From assembly GCA_963576725.1 (NCBI GenBank), contig OY755242.1, forward strand, positions 2,308,404 through 2,372,403: DNA of 64,000 nucleotides, in the 5' to 3' direction. The notes under the pieces are model-generated. The model did no database searches. It saw only the letters and a list, made by a program, of their open reading frames with translations, and had not been told where the DNA came from. How positions within the stretch are numbered: the first letter of the stretch is position 1; each line of letters starts with the position of its first letter. Shown here piece after piece: positions 52,946 to 62,135 of this stretch. Origin of the DNA: Azorinus chamasolen (Eukaryota; Mollusca; Bivalvia; Cardiida; Solecurtidae). The translations under genes were made by a program, and so were the position numbers.

Positions 52946-53414
52946 ATGTGGATTTCTTACATAACCATCTCTTTTGGTGGAAGTAGATTCCTGGGCAAAC
53001 AAGAATCTAATCCTTAAAATTGTAATATCTAGTAAAAATGACTAATCCTTAATTGTATGTACAACATTGCAGAGATCTCACAGGTTCCCGCATTATCTTT
53101 GACATTATCTATTTTTTTTTAAAACTTTTAAATGTTGAAATATGTTTCAATGGTGATGACTGGAAATGCTAAGTGCAGTCTCCGGCGGGGAACAATGCAT
53201 TCCGTGACAGTACTTGGTTGCTGAGTTTAATTTCCCTAATTGTTTATCTTCCGATTTAAAAGCAAACCTATTTAACCTTTATCATGCTATCCGCGATCTG
53301 ACAGATCGGATCAAGATGAGGCACTTAGTAACTCATCGTGGCATCAGAGTCCAAGCTGGTGGACACTCGCTCAATAGTTTACCTAAAGCTTGCTCAAAAC
53401 GAAAGTAGTCTAAG

Positions 53415-53582
53415 CACAGGGGGCCATTTCGTAGGTCTAGATGGTCTAAAAAGTAAACAAAAAATGATTGGGCCGATTAAGTGTCATATTATATACAAGT
53501 ATATAATATAACACTAAATCGACCCAATCATATTTTTTTTGGACTTTTTAGACCATCTAGACCCACGAAATGGCCCCCTGTG
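53415..53582. mobile_element. 168-bp palindromic MITE with 8-bp target duplication
   Basis: Terminal inverted repeats CACAGGGGGCCATTTCGT extend into arms of about 75 bp (TCTAGATGGTCTAAAAAGT). AGTCTAAG stands directly on both sides (53407-53414 and 53583-53590). An 8-bp duplication with a CA(C)AGGG start fits the hAT group, unlike the TTAA and TA families around it. Confidence 0.9.
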
Positions 53583-53684
53583 AGTCTAAGCTTTACCTGA
53601 TCCCAATTCGAGCAGACTAGGTTTAATACAGCGCAGTGTGGGTTAAATGTTCAGCTGTTACGACGACGTTTGTTGTTTGTGAAT

Positions 53685-53850
53685 ACAGTAAAGCCTCTGT
53701 TATCCGGACGTTAAATTTAGTATAAATATCGGTCTTGGAGACAGTTGGCAGCTTAATGCAGATTGAGTCATTTTCACCATGCATTAAGCAGCCACCTGCC
53801 TAAAAGTATCACAATTTTAGAATTCCGTGTGGGGTTGGGTTACGGTACAT
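53685..53850. repeat. F-type hairpin MITE, diverged
   Basis: ACAGTAAAGCCTCTGTTATC, CGGACGTTAAATTTAGTATA, AGTTGGCAGCTTAATGCAG, ATGCATTAAGCAGCCACCTG, GGGTTGGGTTACGGTAC. Confidence 0.55.
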
Positions 53851-53867
53851 GCAGTTTAACCCTTAGT

Positions 53868-54050
53868 ACAGCGACCATCCAAAGTTAGTCTTAATTCCGA
53901 GATTGTAATACACTTGATAGCTTAATGCAGGACGAAAGTTCCTCTAGGAGCTTTCTGCATTATTTTCGTCCTGCATTAAGCACCCACGTACTGTTGTAGG
54001 CCCCCATATTTATTCATGACATGGTCGCTACGAGGCAGGGATAACTGTAA
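53868..54050. repeat. F-type hairpin, second diverged copy
   Basis: ACTTGATAGCTTAATGCAGG pairs with CCTGCATTAAGCACCCAC around GAAAGTTCCTCTAGGAGCTTTC. Ends decayed. Confidence 0.5.
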
Positions 54051-54109
54051 GTTATTAAAATTTCAAGGTTAATGTCTATACATGTATCGAGTTGGTTTGC
54101 TTGACTCAC

Positions 54110-54590
54110 GGAGGCGCGCTTCATAATTGGGGCTTTACAATTTTGCACGTGTATCGATTTCTGTTTTAATGTGTGTGAAAATGGCAACAGCTTACAAGTG
54201 TTTTCTGCTTAGTATTTACGACAAAGTTGGTTGCCCGGAGTATTGTGTCTGTTCGTCGTTAGACGCACTTTTGCGTCCGAATTTCTTCTACAGGTGGTTT
54301 CTTTTGTCAAATGTATGGACCGAGGTCTGCTGTTTACCTGTTCATGAACTCATGACTCTTGCAGGAGCCGTCGGATGAAGATCTGCTGTGAATAGAGATC
54401 TGATTCCAAAGTTTCTGCCATGGCCAAAACGCTCTTGTGTTCAATTGTAAATATGCATCGATTAAATCACCATGTAGTCATCATATCGTATATGAATATT
54501 CATGAGTTAAAAAGGTTAAACGCGATGTGATATGAATGAGTCTACATTGTTTGCACTCGGAGTGTCTCTTCTCATAATGCGCATTACCAA
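54110..54590. other. No supported gene; A-like fragments
   Basis: An 83-codon ORF (54127-54378) overlaps a repeat-derived stretch (CTTGCAGGAGCCGTCGGATG). ATATGAATATTCATGAGTTA and AAAAGGTTAA at 54490-54518 resemble an A element end. Confidence 0.45.
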
Positions 54591-54596
54591 GTCGTA

Positions 54597-54848
54597 TTAA
54601 CCTATGCGTTCGTATAAACACTTTTTACGCCTTTGCATGCAGAGTAGACCAAGATCAGACGGCTCCTGTATGAGCCGTCTGATCAGGGTCTGCTCTGTTT
54701 GCTTATGAAATTATTATGGATATTTCTCAAAGGTTTCTACCAACACTAATCAATTATGTGTTCATATGCCATCATAGAAAATCCAGCTAATAAATATTCA
54801 TAATCTCAATATATATTTTTTATGAATATTTAAAACGGAAAGAGTTAA
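54597..54848 (-). mobile_element. Type A TTAA MITE, complete, reverse orientation
   Basis: TTAA at 54597-54600 and 54845-54848. The stem-loop at about 54638-54703 (GCAGAGTAGACCAAGATCAG mirrored) has tip CTCCTGTATGAG. Interior TTATGAAATTATTATGG, TTCTACCAAC, right end AAAACGGAAAGAGTTAA. Confidence 0.85.
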
Positions 54849-54904
54849 CCAGTATCTGGACTAACATAATTTATGATGTCTGGAGTTCTAGGTGTGTATT
54901 TCTG

Positions 54905-55165
54905 GTTCGTTTTATCCAATTTACTGTTGAATAATCGTGTAAGATATAATTACATCATGGATATTCATAAGATGTAGCTGAATATTTATAATGACGTGCA
55001 CACATTGATGTTTGGTATAGCAGAAGCTGTAGAGTCAGATCTATTATGGTTTCATAAGAAAACAAAGCAGACCCAGAGTAGAGGGCTCCCACAAGAGTCG
55101 TCTGATCTGGGTCTACTCTGTTTGCAAAGGCATGAAAGGAGCGTTGATATGAAGGAAGGTGTAAA
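54905..55165 (+). mobile_element. Type A MITE, ends mutated
   Basis: TTTACTGTTGAATAATCGTG, TAATTACATCATGGATATTC, GCAGAAGCTGTAGAGTCAG, a stem-loop at about 55057-55126, and GCGTTGATATGAAGGAAGGTGTAAAG. Full interior, but neither TTAA is intact. Confidence 0.7.
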
Positions 55166-55629
55166 GAAACCACTGACTCGAATGTCAAACAAATACAAAT
55201 AAGTTGCTGGTGTACGGCAAGTTATTCTGCGTCTGGTCGGTATCTAGATAGTTTACAAATGTCAGTCACGTTACCCTTGAAAGAATAATGGCAAGGTTTG
55301 CATTAATTTACTCCATAAATATGCATTTCTACGCCTTTGCAAACAGAGACATCGCTTGGTCTAAACGTTGTTCATGGGAACTGATCGATAGAATGTAACA
55401 TTATCTGCGTGTTATTATAGTGCAGAGTGTCCTATCGATTGAGGGGGATGTGTTTTATGCCGAAATAATGATTTACGTATGTAACTTGCATTAAATCTTT
55501 CCCCCATCAATATTCATGTAAAAATAATGCCAGCATTAATATCAATATTTATAAGGATAAATTTTAATAATTGCATTACGAAATTTTTTACAACTGCCTG
55601 AAATGTATAATCATGTCTGTATTATTTCT

Positions 55630-55880
55630 TTAACTCTGTCTATTATACAAACGGCTTTTCACGCACTTGCAAACAGAGTAGACCCAGATCAGACGGCTCC
55701 TCTAAGAGCCGTCAAACTAGGGTCTGCTCTGTTTGCTTATGGTATGATATATAGGATCGGATTCTAAAGTTTTTGTCAAAGCACACATTCCCCTTGAAAA
55801 AATTACATTATAAAATTTAGCAAATAGATACTTATGCTGTTGTTATTTCTTACATGAAAATTAAACAGGAAAAGGGCTAG
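55630..55880 (-). mobile_element. Type A TTAA MITE just upstream of the gene exon
   Basis: TTAA at 55630-55633, a stem-loop at about 55669-55736 (loop CCTCTAAGAG, one mispaired patch), right end TTAAACAGGAAAAGGGCTAG (TTAA mutated to GCTA). It ends about 36 bp before the splice acceptor at 55915-55916, so it occupies the last part of the gene's intron. An A-like remnant (TTAAATCTTTCCCCCATCAA) lies just before it at 55492. Confidence 0.75.
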
Positions 55881-55899
55881 AAGCGTCACATTATTCTTG

Positions 55900-55916
55900 C
55901 TGTTTTCTTTTTTCAG
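55900..55916 (+). promoter_or_regulatory. Splice acceptor (polypyrimidine tract and AG)
   Basis: TGTTTTCTTTTTTCAG runs directly into the exon at 55917. The frame of the following ORF stays open to this AG, so the exon may be coding from its first base or hold the start codon at 55938. Confidence 0.75.
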
Positions 55917-55937
55917 ATTGGACATGCACGTGCGATT

Positions 55938-57992
55938 ATGCACTTTATCCGGGTACCAGTGCGTGTTGTCGACCGTTGGTTAATGGCATGTCTACGGAGG
56001 TTAAGACCCGGCCGGAAGTATGGCCCCAGAGACACTTGCAAGGGGAAACTTCTAGCCATCCTGTTGGTTATTCTCACATACTATCTATACTCTACGCTAA
56101 CCATGCCAGTCCGATTTCTCTTCATCAACGATAATGTTCACAAGAAATGCATTATTCCTGACCTTGATCCCTTTGACAAGTCGATTATGAAGTATGTCTG
56201 GAGCCCTGATCCAATTCGTTGCGATCCTATGCCAGATTTGGTGTACGTGGACGATAGCGGATTTCTTCAGTATAATAAAACTGTATATAAGATATACGGC
56301 AGTGATTCGTATCATTGTAAATACGCCATATTGGACAGAAAGTCACATGACGATTACAGCGTTCAGTTTGCAAATGACATCAGCTTTCAGCCTCCCGCGC
56401 AAGTACCAAGTGACTTTTTTCGTGTTTCGTGCTTGAACAGTAACTATGAAAAGGTTTATGATAGGCTTCATGAAAGTGTTTATAGGGAGAAAACGACGAA
56501 ACATAAGCATTTAGTTGAAGAGAAAGACCCTAGGTACAGTGTGTTGATATTCGGAATCGACTCGACGTCACGACTGTCAGCTATACGGAAATTACCGAAA
56601 ACGTACAATTACATGACGAAAGAGTTGAACGCAATTGTTTTCAAGGGCTATATGAAAGTTGGGGATAATACGTTTCCAAATTTAGTTCCAGTTTTAACAG
56701 GGAAAAGGCCCTGGACGGATGATATTCCAATACAGGCATCTGAATACAAACGTCACAATATCGACGGTCTGCCGTTTGTTTGGCAAAACTTTTCACGTGA
56801 AAATTACGTCACATTTTTCGCAGAGGATTATCCCGATTTGGCGGCGTTTAATACGGAGACAAAAGGATTTAAGGATTCTCCAACGGATCATTATATGAGA
56901 CCATGGATGCTGGGGATGAAGAAGTTTGAATTCGCCACAACAATTTTGAAATCGGTCTTGCTTCCATTTGAATATAATAATATAAATTTGAAGAAAACTT
57001 CGTCACTTTGTTTTGGTAATAAACCTGTTCATAAACATCTTATAAGCTACTACAAACGATTTGTTACGGCTTACAAGAATAAACTTAAATTTGGATTATC
57101 ATGGCTTGTGCAAATTTGTCATGAATTTATAAATTACTTAGAACTTGGCGATGAAGATTTTTACAAGTTCTTTAAATTTTTGAAAGAAGATGGGCATTTA
57201 GAAAACTCGTTTTTAATTTTTATGAGTGATCACGGGTCTAGGATAGATGACATTCGGAACACCTTTGTTGGGAGAATAGAGGAGAGAATGCCGTTGTTGA
57301 GCATTGTTCCACCAGCTACATTCCGTAAAAAATATACAACATTAGTTGACAACCTTAACACCAACACTGAATTATTGACATCTAATTTTGATCTCCACGA
57401 AACCCTTAATGACATTTTAATGGCTAACTTTGATCATTCAACTCTTAAAATTGAATCACAGTCTCGGAAACGAGGCAACAGTTTATTTGGGTTGATTTCA
57501 GAGGATAGGAGCTGCGTGGACGCATCTATTCCAGAGCATTTCTGTGCATGTTACGGAACCACGGAAATTTCTCCAGAGAACGATTTGGTCGTTTCCGTAG
57601 CACACTTTGCTGTGTCACATTTGAATAATCTTTTGAAGTTATACAGTCACATTTGTGCAGAGTTATCGCTTCATAAGATACACGAAGCAAGAGTTGTGTC
57701 CCTTGGATTGTCTGCACGCGGAGAAGAAGAAAACAGATGGACAATATATAAGTTTTTCTCAAAACCCGAAGCTGAAAAGCAGAAGCGATTTCTTTTGCTT
57801 TTTGAGACCGTCCCTGGTAACGCAATGTTTGAGGCAACAGTAAATTACAACGTTGACAACGGTATGGAAGTGCTTGATGACGTCAGCAGAACTAACAAAT
57901 ATGGCAACACGTCAGTTTGTGTTCCAGAGAAGCCACTTCGGAAATACTGTTACTGCAAATCACTTTTGAATTCACAGAGGAAGAGGATGTGA
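55938..57992 (+). CDS. DUF229-family membrane protein (alkaline-phosphatase/sulfatase-like fold)
   Basis: The 684-residue ORF is uninterrupted. Residues 1-37 are basic, 38-60 are hydrophobic (LLAILLVILTYYLYS), so a type II single-pass membrane protein with a lumenal or extracellular domain is predicted. The core shows the order expected for DUF229: YSVLIFGIDSTSR (about 200-212, with the metal-binding Asp and Ser/Thr nucleophile position of the fold), NTFPNLVPVLTG (244-255), FFAEDYPDLAAF (293-304), PTDHYMRPW (315-323), LIFMSDHGSR (426-435) and GRIEERMPLL (445-454). Then come FDLHETLNDIL and a Cys-rich IPEHFCACYG, with KYCYCKSLL at the end. DUF229 proteins are numerous in nematodes, insects and molluscs; substrates are not established, and I assign none. 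Start: ATG 55938 is the first in-frame Met after the splice acceptor, and the frame is open for seven codons upstream, so an earlier exon could add residues. No paralogue lies in the window. A TTAA MITE begins 20 bp after the stop, so no clear polyadenylation site is preserved close by. Confidence 0.93.
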   Translation: MHFIRVPVRVVDRWLMACLRRLRPGRKYGPRDTCKGKLLAILLVILTYYLYSTLTMPVRFLFINDNVHKKCIIPDLDPFDKSIMKYVWSPDPIRCDPMPDLVYVDDSGFLQYNKTVYKIYGSDSYHCKYAILDRKSHDDYSVQFANDISFQPPAQVPSDFFRVSCLNSNYEKVYDRLHESVYREKTTKHKHLVEEKDPRYSVLIFGIDSTSRLSAIRKLPKTYNYMTKELNAIVFKGYMKVGDNTFPNLVPVLTGKRPWTDDIPIQASEYKRHNIDGLPFVWQNFSRENYVTFFAEDYPDLAAFNTETKGFKDSPTDHYMRPWMLGMKKFEFATTILKSVLLPFEYNNINLKKTSSLCFGNKPVHKHLISYYKRFVTAYKNKLKFGLSWLVQICHEFINYLELGDEDFYKFFKFLKEDGHLENSFLIFMSDHGSRIDDIRNTFVGRIEERMPLLSIVPPATFRKKYTTLVDNLNTNTELLTSNFDLHETLNDILMANFDHSTLKIESQSRKRGNSLFGLISEDRSCVDASIPEHFCACYGTTEISPENDLVVSVAHFAVSHLNNLLKLYSHICAELSLHKIHEARVVSLGLSARGEEENRWTIYKFFSKPEAEKQKRFLLLFETVPGNAMFEATVNYNVDNGMEVLDDVSRTNKYGNTSVCVPEKPLRKYCYCKSLLNSQRKRM

Positions 57993-58012
57993 AGTTATAA
58001 CATGAACTAATC

Positions 58013-58700
58013 TTAACCCTTTCCCTGTTCTATATTAATGTAAGAAATAATGACACCAATAATATTTCTTAGCTGCCTTTTTAGCTCACCAGAGCACAAA
58101 GTGCTCAGGGTGAGCTTTTGTGATCGTCTGATTTCTGTCGTCCGTCGGCGTGTGGTTGGTCGTCAGTCGTCAACAATTTGAGCTTTTACAAATCTTCTTC
58201 TCTGAATCTACAGGGTTCTCAGCTTTCATACTTGGCGCATAGCATTATCTGTAGGTCCTCTACAACAGTTATATAGATTATGTCCTTGGGGTCAAAATTA
58301 GCCCCAGCCCATGGGTGGCCAGTCTTCAATAGAAACATATAGTGAAAACTGTGAAACTCTTCTCCTCTGAAACTGGAAGGTTCTCAGCTTTCATATTTGG
58401 CACATAACATCATGTTCAGGTCCTGTACAAAGGTATATAAATTATGCCCCTGTGGGTCAAAAAATGGGATCCGCCCCCAGGGGTGGCAACATATAGTGAA
58501 CACTTTGAAAATCTTCTCTGATTGTCGGGTTAGCGATATCAGGGCCATCATGGCCCTCTGGTTTAAAATGTAAACCTTTTAAGGAAAGTCTTTGCTGTGA
58601 CTAAAATTATACAATCAGATATGTATCATGTGAAAGACAAGCAGAGCAGACCCTGATCAGACAGCTCCTCTCATATGACTCTACCCTGTTCACTAAGTAA
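58013..58700 (+). mobile_element. Type A TTAA MITE split by a G element, 20 bp after the gene
   Basis: Left part 58013-58076 (TTAACCCTTTCCCTGTTC, ATGTAAGAAATAATGAC). Right part 58564-58700 (TTGCTGTGACTAAAATTATA, AATCAGATATG, AAGCAGAGCAGACCCTGATC). Joined, they follow the normal A order, so the G element inserted later. The stem-loop 3' arm is shortened. Confidence 0.65.
58077..58563 (+). mobile_element. Type G (HINE-like) element inserted in a type A MITE
   Basis: TTTTTAGCTCACCAGAGC head, GTCGTCCGTCGGCG, two internal units (CTACAGGGTTCTCAGC; TCTGAAACTGGAAGGTTCTC), 3' GTCGGGTTAGCGATATCAGG and stem-loop GGGCCATCATGGCCC, then TCTGGTTT. Confidence 0.78.
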
Positions 58701-58783
58701 AACATTTTATCTTGAATATTAATAGATGAATTTGTATAATGGTATAAGAACACAGAATAATTCTACAATTACAGTAACATATT

Positions 58784-59055
58784 TCATATGCAAACACAGC
58801 AGAACCTGATCAGGACGATCCTACAGGAGTCTTCATGTCCGGGTCTGCTGTGTTTACAAAGGCGTCGAAAGATGAATTTTCCCGTAGGGGGTTGCGGTTT
58901 GCCACAGGACTTTTTTGCCATTACAGATATAGTAGCTATTCCACAAGTACACAGACAATCCCTTGATCAGACAGATACTTTAGAAGCTGTTTGACCTGGT
59001 TCTGCTCTGTTTGCCAATGTATTAAAAGTTGTATTTATTCAGTGAAAGGTAAAGC
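58784..59055. mobile_element. Two type A-related stem-loops in tandem
   Basis: GCAAACACAGCAGAACCTGA... CCGGGTCTGCTGTGTTTAC at 58789-58858, and ACAGACAATCCCTTGATCAG with GACCTGGTTCTGCTCTGTTTG at 58951-59012. TTATTCAGTGAAAGGTAAAG resembles a right terminus. The first stem has its own compensated variation (ACACAGC/GCTGTGT). Confidence 0.55.
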
Positions 59056-59170
59056 TACACCCTTACTGTGTTCAATATTTAGGTATGAATTACTGACGTC
59101 ATGACATTTTATATTGTTACATAATCGCAGGATGTTTCTTACTTTGGCAGAAACTGTAAGATCACATCTA

Positions 59171-59374
59171 CAGTAAACCCTCTCTATAACGGACACTAAA
59201 TTGTGTTAATTATTTGGTATTTAGGACAGGTGGCCGCTTAAAGCAAGGTGAAAGTAAAACAGAACGCTCCTATAGGAGCGTTCTGTTTTACTTTCACATT
59301 GCTCAAAGCAGCCACCTGCCTTTAACACAAAATATTTGATGTAATTTAGTGGCCGTTATAGACAGGCTTTACTG
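59171..59374. mobile_element. Type E hairpin MITE, best preserved hairpin
   Basis: TA (59169-59170), CAGTAAACCCTCTCTATAAC, inner arms GGTGAAAGTAAAACAGAACG and CGTTCTGTTTTACTTTCAC with apex CTCCTATAGGAG, right end CGTTATAGACAGGCTTTACTG, TA (59375-59376). Confidence 0.9.
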
Positions 59375-59516
59375 TATATAAAATAGACAGCTCCTATAAG
59401 ATCTGATGTGGAACAACTGTTTGCAAAGGTGTGGAGAGGCATCTATACACGAGGGAAAGAGTTAAGTGACCTCTTACTGAATAATCATAGGAGTCACAGA
59501 CACAGTTGACTGCATT

Positions 59517-59665
59517 TTAACCTATTCCCTCATGGGCTATTTTTAGAGCCAACCTCTGAATAAATCTACGAAAAGGAACATTTACTAGAGAAATGGAACA
59601 TTTTAGAATTGTGTAGTATTGAAACCATTGTGATAAAATTCATCACAATGGTTTCAGGTCAATGT
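59517..59665 (-). mobile_element. Type D TTAA MITE, right end missing
   Basis: TTAACCTATTCCCTCATGGG, CCAACCTCTGAATAAATC, TAGAGAAATGGAACATTTTA, then a collapsed stem-loop ACCATTGTGATAAAATTCAT mirrored by CACAATGGT. Confidence 0.7.
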
Positions 59666-59759
59666 AACATCTACATCTATACTGTTTGCAATGCTCAATA
59701 CACAGTTTTATGAGACTACATGTAACCGATAGACGGATGTTTGTTTCAGCTCATTTACC

Positions 59760-59960
59760 TTATATAAATGCTTTTTCATGCATTTGCAAACAAATTAGAC
59801 CCAGATCAGATGGCTCCTGTAGGAGCCATCTGATCTGGGTCTACTCTGTTTGGTTATGGAATAATAAAGACCTGATTACACAGTTTCTACGGTGGGCAAA
59901 TGCTCCTGTGTTCATTTGCTATTATAGTTCTTCGTCTAATTAATATATGCACTCTCATTT
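59760..59960 (-). mobile_element. Type A MITE with perfect stem-loop
   Basis: GCAAACAAATTAGACCCAGA on the left and TCTGGGTCTACTCTGTTTG on the right of TGGCTCCTGTAGGAGCCA; the inner 20 bp are perfectly paired. Interior TAAAGACCTGATTACACAG follows. Confidence 0.65.
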
Positions 59961-59964
59961 GCCA

Positions 59965-60110
59965 ACATTTTGGACCCAGATGAGACGCAGAGTAATTTGG
60001 TGTCCTCAAGATTCAAAATATTTGCAACTGTGATTTTGGGTTTGTTTTAAATAAAAATACAGAAACAAAAAAAAATGAAGCAGACAAGAAATTTTGTTGA
60101 CGATTAAACT
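59965..60110. repeat. Type B MITE, diverged
   Basis: CCAACATTTTGGACCCAGAT, GAGACGCAGAGTAATTTGGT, TTCAAAATATTTGCAACTG, then AAAAATGAAGCAGACAAG and TTTTGTTGACGATTAAAC, the usual right half of a B element. Confidence 0.55.
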
Positions 60111-60124
60111 TGACAGCAAAACTG

Positions 60125-60361
60125 TTAACCCTTTACTCCATGAACACACCTCTCTACACCTTTTCAAACAGAGTAGACCCAGATCAGACGGCTCCCACAG
60201 TAAAATCTCTCTTGTTTATTTATGGAATAATGTACATCTGATTCTACAGTTTCTGCTTCAGGAAAAATTTCGCGCGTTAATATGCCATATTAAAACTTAA
60301 CTTAAGTAGTATTCATGTCGTCATTATATGTAACATAAATATTCATGAAGTAAAGGGTTAA
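60125..60361 (-). mobile_element. Type A TTAA MITE with one stem arm
   Basis: TTAA at 60125-60128 and 60358-60361. Ends TTAACCCTTTACTCC and GAAGTAAAGGGTTAA. The 5' arm CAAACAGAGTAGACCCAGAT is present but the 3' arm is replaced by CAGTAAAATCTCTCTTG. Confidence 0.8.
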
Positions 60362-60461
60362 GTCGAATACTGAGGCAAGAAATAATCACATGAATAATGG
60401 CACTATAAACAAAAGATTATTTACAATGACAAAAATTGTAGAATCAGATCTGTATTATATC

Positions 60462-60552
60462 AGAAGTAAACAGAGCAGACCTTGATCAGACGACTCCTAT
60501 ACTCTGTTTACAAAGGCATAGAAAGGCACACTTATGGAGTAAAGTCTTAAAG
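60462..60552 (+). mobile_element. Type A MITE right part
   Basis: GTAAACAGAGCAGACCTTGA, GACGACTCCTATACTCTGTT and GGCACACTTATGGAGTAAAG. The stem-loop 3' arm is mostly deleted. Confidence 0.5.
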
Positions 60553-60816
60553 ATGAATGACAAATGTTGTAGATGTTAAGACTTAGTTCCAGAAAAGCAG
60601 ATGGCATTGGTCTGCCCTGTCTGCAACTGGACCCAAATCGTTTGCATAAATAATCACTATTTTCTATTGGCAGCAAGATAATTACATTTGTTCTTCACAT
60701 TTTGCCTGTCTGATTGCTCATTTTCAAAGTTGTTTTGTACTTTAGTACATTCCATGTAGTACATTCCATGTCCACCCTTTTATCCCTAAGAATTCGGACA
60801 TACTCTCTCATATAAA

Positions 60817-60882
60817 TAGTTCAGGTCCAGATCAAACTGCTCATAAATGAGCAGTTTGATCAGAGTCTACACTATTTTGGCA
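60817..60882. repeat. Type C stem-loop
   Basis: AAATAGTTCAGGTCCAGATC mirrored by GATCAGAGTCTACACTATTT around AACTGCTCATAAATGAGCAG TT, whose inner stem is perfect. Confidence 0.65.
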
Positions 60883-60952
60883 TTTGCTATTATGGCAGTT
60901 ATATTTAAAGTTATCAAAATGGTGTGAAGTCAAATTAATCAGCTTTACAAAC

Positions 60953-61830
60953 CAATAGAGAGGGAAGAAGATCTAGACCAATAAATAGGGGAGATTAAGT
61001 GTTGATCCAGACCAATAAAGAGGGGAGAATGAGTGTGGACCAAGACCAACTGAGAGGGGAGATTGAGTGTGAACCCGGACCAATTGAGAGCGTAAATTCA
61101 GTGTGGATCCAAACCAATAGAGAGGGGAGATTGAGTATGGATCCAGACCAGTAGAGAGGGGAGATTGAGTGTGGACACAGATCAATAGAGACGGGAAATT
61201 GACTGTGGACCCTAACCAATAGAGAGGGGAGATTGAGTATAGACTCAGACCAGTAGAGAGGGGAGATTGGGTATAGACTCAGACCAGTAGAGAGGGGAGA
61301 TTGGGTATAGACTCAGACCAGTAGAGAGGGGTGATTGGGTATAGACCCAGACCAATAGAGAGGTGAGATTGAGTATAGAACCAGACCAATAGAGAGGGGA
61401 GATTGAGTATAGACCCAGACCAGTAGAGAGGGGAGATTGAGTATAGACCCAGACCAATAGAGAGGGGGAGATTGAGTGTGAACCCTGATGAATACAGAGG
61501 GAAGATTGTGTGTAGACCCAGACCAATAGAAAGGGGGAATTTTGTGTGGACCCAGACCAATGGAGAGGGAAGTTTGAGTTTAGACCCATATCAATAGGGG
61601 TGGGTTAGTGTGGACCCAGATCAAAGGCGATGGGAGATTGAGTGTGGACCCAGACCAATATTGAGAGGGGAAATTGATGGTGGATCACTGGAGGGGGGGG
61701 GGGGGTGAGAGTGGACCCATACCAAATAGAGAAGGGAGACTGGGTACATATCCATACCATTAGAGAAGGGAGACTGAGTGTAGGCCCAAATCACTGGCCA
61801 GATCACTAGAAGGTTGGAATGGGGATTGAG
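60953..61830. repeat. 34-bp minisatellite, about 25 units
   Basis: Unit GACCAATAGAGAGGGGAGAT with TGAGTATAGACCCA. Because 34 is not a multiple of three, ORFs on the minus strand have a 102-bp period and appear in two frames. A run of about 18 G lies at 61688-61706. Divergence increases to the right. Confidence 0.95.
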
Positions 61831-62059
61831 TGTGGAACCAGATCAATGATAATTGAATATTGAGTGTCCGAATATTTAGGGTAATTAGGGTGTTACTCGA
61901 TGTGTAATGGTTTGTTTCTCAACGTTTACCCTAGCTGAGGTACACATGTATTATGTGTAGGCAACATGATTGTGCCATATGTAATGTTACTAGTAAAATA
62001 AAACCTTTTAGATACAGTAACAGGTCGCTAATGTGAACACTCAACTAAGTGTCATTGTC

Positions 62060-62135
62060 GTCTTTAACCATTTACTCTATAAGTATGCATGTCTATGCCT
62101 TTACAGCAGAGTAGACCCAGATCAGAGTCTGCTCT
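62060..62135 (-). mobile_element. Type A MITE left part cut by a G element
   Basis: TTTAACCATTTACTCTATAA, ATGTCTATGCC, CAGAGTAGACCCAGATCAGA, GTCTGCTCTG, then directly TTTTTTAGCTCACC of the next element. Confidence 0.6.

Noticed and set aside
56097..57843. Minor ORFs overlapping the DUF229 exon on both strands
   Set aside because: They are shadows of a 684-codon frame that carries the family motifs.
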